Of a stretch of DNA of 64,000 bases, positions 60,415-64,000 are shown piece by piece. Origin of the DNA: Cloeon dipterum (taxonomy: Eukaryota > Arthropoda > Insecta > Ephemeroptera > Baetidae); contig NC_088786.1 in the NCBI RefSeq assembly GCF_949628265.1, forward strand, positions 7,564,001 to 7,628,000. Reading direction: 5' to 3'. Both the position numbers and the translations under genes were made by a program. Below the pieces are notes generated by a model. That model saw only the letters and a list, made by a program, of their open reading frames with translations. It ran no database searches and was not told the origin of the DNA. How positions within the stretch are numbered: the stretch's first letter is position 1; every line of letters starts with the position of its first letter.

Positions 60415-61148
60415 GCAAGATATAATTTCTGTACAAATTTGGTTTAAAGTATAATCAATCCCATGATTAGGTCGACTCGGATTAAGTAAACATTTTGAAG
60501 GATTATCGTGAAATATCGCTGAGATCGGTGAGCCTAAAATGGGGTTTATAAATTGGAGGGATCAGCAATTCAGCAGTGCTTTAGCACAGCTAGGTCGATT
60601 GGTTCTCAAAGTGAGTGTGAATCAATTTCATGGACCCCATTCAAGCAGTAAGAGTTACATAAGTATATTACGAATATTCCAAACCCGAATTTGGTTATAA
60701 TTTTTAATCATCACCTGTTCACCGAATTATAACAATCTTTCCTGCGGGTCAAGCAAAAAATGGAATAACGCAAAACGAACATTTAAACGATAGAGGCGAG
60801 TTGAAAAAGCATCAAACCAATAGACAAAATTGGGGTCAAATTAGACTTCACCGGGGAGTTAAAAATGCAATGGAAAGAGGCGTTTATGCAAAACTTGATT
60901 GCTTTGGAGGTGCTTGGACTTGATGAAATCCAAAGTTTTTAACAATTTGTGACACAATTGAAATATTGCTAGCCTTCTCAACCTACCAAGCTACGCTCTA
61001 AATTAATCATATCACTTTGCAGGCTGATTTGTACAACTCTCCACAATTTCATCGACTACACCAGCTCTATATTTGTAAATATATTCCAAAATGCATTCAC
61101 GTTCCAATCATACACCCTCACTCACGCACTCTGCATCAGCCTTGCAGG
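60415..61148. other. Short convergent intergenic stretch
   Basis: Between the thymidylate synthase poly(A) signal and the stop codon of the minus-strand gene at 61149. It holds no supported feature other than the latter's 3' UTR. Confidence 0.4.
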
Positions 61149-63090
61149 TTAGCACATTCGGTGCGGGCTGTCGCCTGGGTCCTGCGGAGGCACCGAGTCC
61201 TGAAACCAAACACATGAATCGTCAGTTACCGAGTTTAAAGCATGGTTTTCAGAAAGAAATCTGTTTTTCATTTGTTCTATAAACGGAACTTGCTTGACTT
61301 CTAAGCAATGATTGACAAACAGCTTGAGGTTCATATTTGTTTAGGAATTAAGCAGTTTTGTTGCTCTTTTCAACTGTACGGAAGCAATGTTTACTTTGGC
61401 GGTGATTAATTTAATTTGAGCACTTAAAACGATGTGAGCTGTTTCAACAGGAGCTATTTTTAAATAGTGTAAGTGGGTAATTGAGCTTGGTCTAATTAAA
61501 TCCTAATATAACACTGAAATTGGTTTAAAACCCAGTTTTGAAGCTTGTTTTTTATTCTATGCCATGAAGAGTTGTTGTTAGTATACTCAGACTTAAATTA
61601 AAAGGACAAATCGGTTTATCATCCTTATTGTAGAAAATGTCAAAATTAACTAATGGCTCTGCTCTGAACGGAAATTAATTCTGGATGGTCAGCTTTTAGT
61701 TAGTTTTTAAAGGAAAAATTATATTAAACGTTATCGTACTTTACAGCAGCCGAGTCGGCCCCGCAGGCCTCACCAGCAGTTCTTTACCTCCAAAACAAAA
61801 TTCATCACAGCGACCGTCAAAACGTTTGGCTTTTCTGATTTTTGAGTAGAACCAAAAAGATTATGCGTGTAGCAAAAGCTCGTCAACCCTGCTGAGATCC
61901 TCCCTGTGGTGTTTTAACCCTCCCTTACAAAAATTTCATAGCATAAAGAGCCCTCCTCTCAATTTTAATGAAAAGCTGTTTGAATGAGTGAAATTCTGCT
62001 TTTCTAACAAGAGAATTCACGAAGAAAAAATCCTTTGTACCTTTCAGCTGGCCTATTAAAAAGGATTTCAGGCAGAATGCATCAGATATCTTTCCCAATG
62101 ATGTCTTATTTAAAAACGGTAAAAGAGAAATACATTCGCAGGTAATTTATGAAATTTACAAATTGAAGTCAACAAATTGAATTGCTGAGCTCTGCGAAAA
62201 CATGTCATTATATTTTATCTTCCAAGATATACCTATTAAATTTCAATTTTGGCACAAAAAAATCTATTAAAACTCTATTGATCTCGAATCAAAATTATTT
62301 CTTTAGAATTTTTCATTCTAAGATATCTTAAAACAATACATTAAGTAAAACTCAATAGCTCTACTCTGTGTGGAAAATTAAAGATTAAACCTAAGGATAT
62401 TTCTTTCTTAATTTGTTTGAAAGCTGTATTGTCTGTTTTAAGTTTTTAACATATTTAACATAACCTAATTTGTTCGGAAATAATCAAAACTGTCATATAA
62501 ACCTACCGTCATAGATTTCGTCTAGTTTGACTTGTAATTTTAGTGGAAAATATGATACTGAATTGAATAAAATTTAGTTTTAAGAGTTTTGTAGCTGCTT
62601 ACGCATTCTTCAATTGAATGAAATGTGTTAGCGTCATGTCTCACGGTCGCAGTGATAAAAACCTTGTGTTGCAAATAGAATATTAGCTGTGATTTATCAC
62701 GCAAAAATTAATTTTACCGCGTCTCAAGGTCTCATAACCTATACTGAGACGATGTTCCGAAATACAGTTACTCAGCTCTATAAATTAAATCAAAAACCAA
62801 TTTTCAATGCTCTGGGCAAATTATTTTCTGTACCAAGCCATGCAAAATTGATAAAACAATTTTTCCGTAATCTCTTTTAACTCGCTAAGTATTGAATTGT
62901 AAATGAAAAAGAAAAAAAACGATTCTTACTTGAAAGAGAGGTTGACTAGGCTGGCTGGAGTGCAGGGGGGAGAAGGGGTTGGGCGCCTCGACCCTCGGTG
63001 CTGGCGCGCCTAGGTCAGAGAAGTGGGTCATTTGCTGCGTCAGGGCGAGCGTTCCTCCATCGGCAACCGTGATCACCACCCATATCGTGT
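61149..63090 (-). CDS. Unrecognised protein, last two coding exons
   Basis: Two exons are supported: 63090-62930 and 61199-61149, the second ending in TAA. Both have good sites: TTTTTTCAG and GTAAGA around the first, GGTTTCAG before the second. Phase fits: two bases complete a codon at the start of the first, and the junction is phase 0. The visible C-terminal 69 residues run from TIWVVITVADGGTLALTQQ through a Pro/Ser-rich tail (NPFSPLHSSQPSQPLFQ) and end DSPHRMC. A short beta-rich segment followed by a disordered tail suggests a regulatory or adaptor protein, but I do not recognise the family. The upstream part lies beyond the window. Confidence 0.55.
61200..62929 (-). other. Intron of the unrecognised gene
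   Basis: 1.7 kb of mostly AT-rich sequence. A GC-richer patch at about 61740-61800 has a plus-strand acceptor-like start but no consistent exon on either strand. Confidence 0.4.
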
Positions 63091-64000
63091 CTGAAAAAAA
63101 GGTATTAAGTATTAATTAAATCGAAATCGAATTGTAGAAATTCAATGTTTTATTTTCAATACAAAGTAGCAATTTACTTGAGTTCATATAGAGATAACCG
63201 TCTGATATCGTTACAAGGCCACATTATCAGATATGCAATTAAAATTGTGATTGCAATGGAACAATATGATTTTATTTGATGTTATATTGTAATCATATGC
63301 AGAGTGGACAATTAAAAAAAGATTTTAAATCAACTACGCAGTGGTATAGATAGGATCTCCAAAATTTAAAATTAAATGCGAAGTGATTTAAAAAAAATGT
63401 GATAAGTCTGTACCTCATAAAGAGAAAGAGAATATTATATGTTTTAAGCGTAAAAAAATTTTTAAATTGTTTTATCAAAAAATTCCCTGCATAAGAAAAT
63501 AGTGAAAATATTGTTACAATCAATTGTAAGTTGAAGCAATGGCAAAATTGGCTAAAACGTAATTTTTATTTTTATTTATTTAAAGCGAGATGAATGCAAT
63601 CTCTTCAAGTCAATTTGTATTTCCAACTTAGGATTTTGGAAATTGGTCTGCTTTTCATTGCAGCTTTAACAAGTAACCTAAAAAATATGTTCCCATCTGT
63701 TTGTCACTTATTTTCTAATTTTGAATCCGTTCTCTACTTCTTAAAATTTCAATAGTTCAAAAAAAACATTTGATCACTTTTTTAATTTTTAGAAAGAAAT
63801 TAGTAAAAGTTGACTTGTAGAAACAAACCTACGGTGCAAACTCCGTGTAGTAAGCAACTTGGAGATTCAAACGTACAAATATTCAATTTCTTTTGCTTAT
63901 ATTTTCGAGAATTTCTACCTAATCACCTCCAAATGACAGATAATAATTCCAAAGGGAGTAAGGAAAAATGACAAAAATATTTATGAACAACCAGATGAAT
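63091..64000 (-). other. Intron of the unrecognised gene, running to the window end
   Basis: AT-rich sequence upstream of the 62930-63090 exon. I see no further exon, so the intron continues past the window. Confidence 0.45.

Overview
This is AT-rich animal nuclear DNA. Genes are split by GT-AG introns, most coding exons are 60-450 bp, and several introns are only 50-60 bp. A CLIP-domain serine protease of the arthropod Snake-like type points to an arthropod, most likely an insect. A FAR1-like fatty acyl-CoA reductase and an arthropod-like gamma-tubulin agree with that. I cannot name the species.

Layout: (1) 629-2658, minus: eight-exon gene for a C6orf136/DUF2358-like, probably mitochondrial protein. 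(2) 2659-9772: gene-poor upstream region with a GC-rich island at about 5960-7250 and a second GC-rich 5' region at about 9400-9770. (3) 9775-17435, plus: nine-exon fatty acyl-CoA reductase. (4) 20014-23285, minus: eight-exon gamma-tubulin. (5) 26540-29885, plus: three-exon secreted CLIP-domain serine protease. (6) 31583-57784, minus: a 26-kb GRAF-type RhoGAP gene (BAR-PH-RhoGAP-SH3) that fills almost half the window. (7) 58258-60231, plus: four-exon thymidylate synthase, divergent from GRAF across 473 bp. (8) 61149-63090 and beyond, minus: the last two coding exons of a gene I do not recognise.

I rebuilt all gene models by hand. Splice phases close and the assembled lengths fit the families: 330, 514, 450, 383, 795 (up to 875 with optional exons) and 299 residues. 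The genes are functionally unrelated and I see no operon-like arrangement. The one clear regulatory coupling is the GRAF/thymidylate synthase shared promoter, which has three CCAAT boxes and an E2F-type site close to the thymidylate synthase start.

The most interesting points are: a predicted 8-nt microexon that alone makes an optional GRAF linker cassette phase-compatible; an atypical activation junction in the CLIP protease (Tyr/Val in place of the usual Leu/Ile or Arg/Ile); a foldback inverted repeat in a GRAF intron; GC-rich islands inside GRAF introns, two of them with perfect cAMP-response palindromes; and a membrane-type small ORF in a reductase intron.
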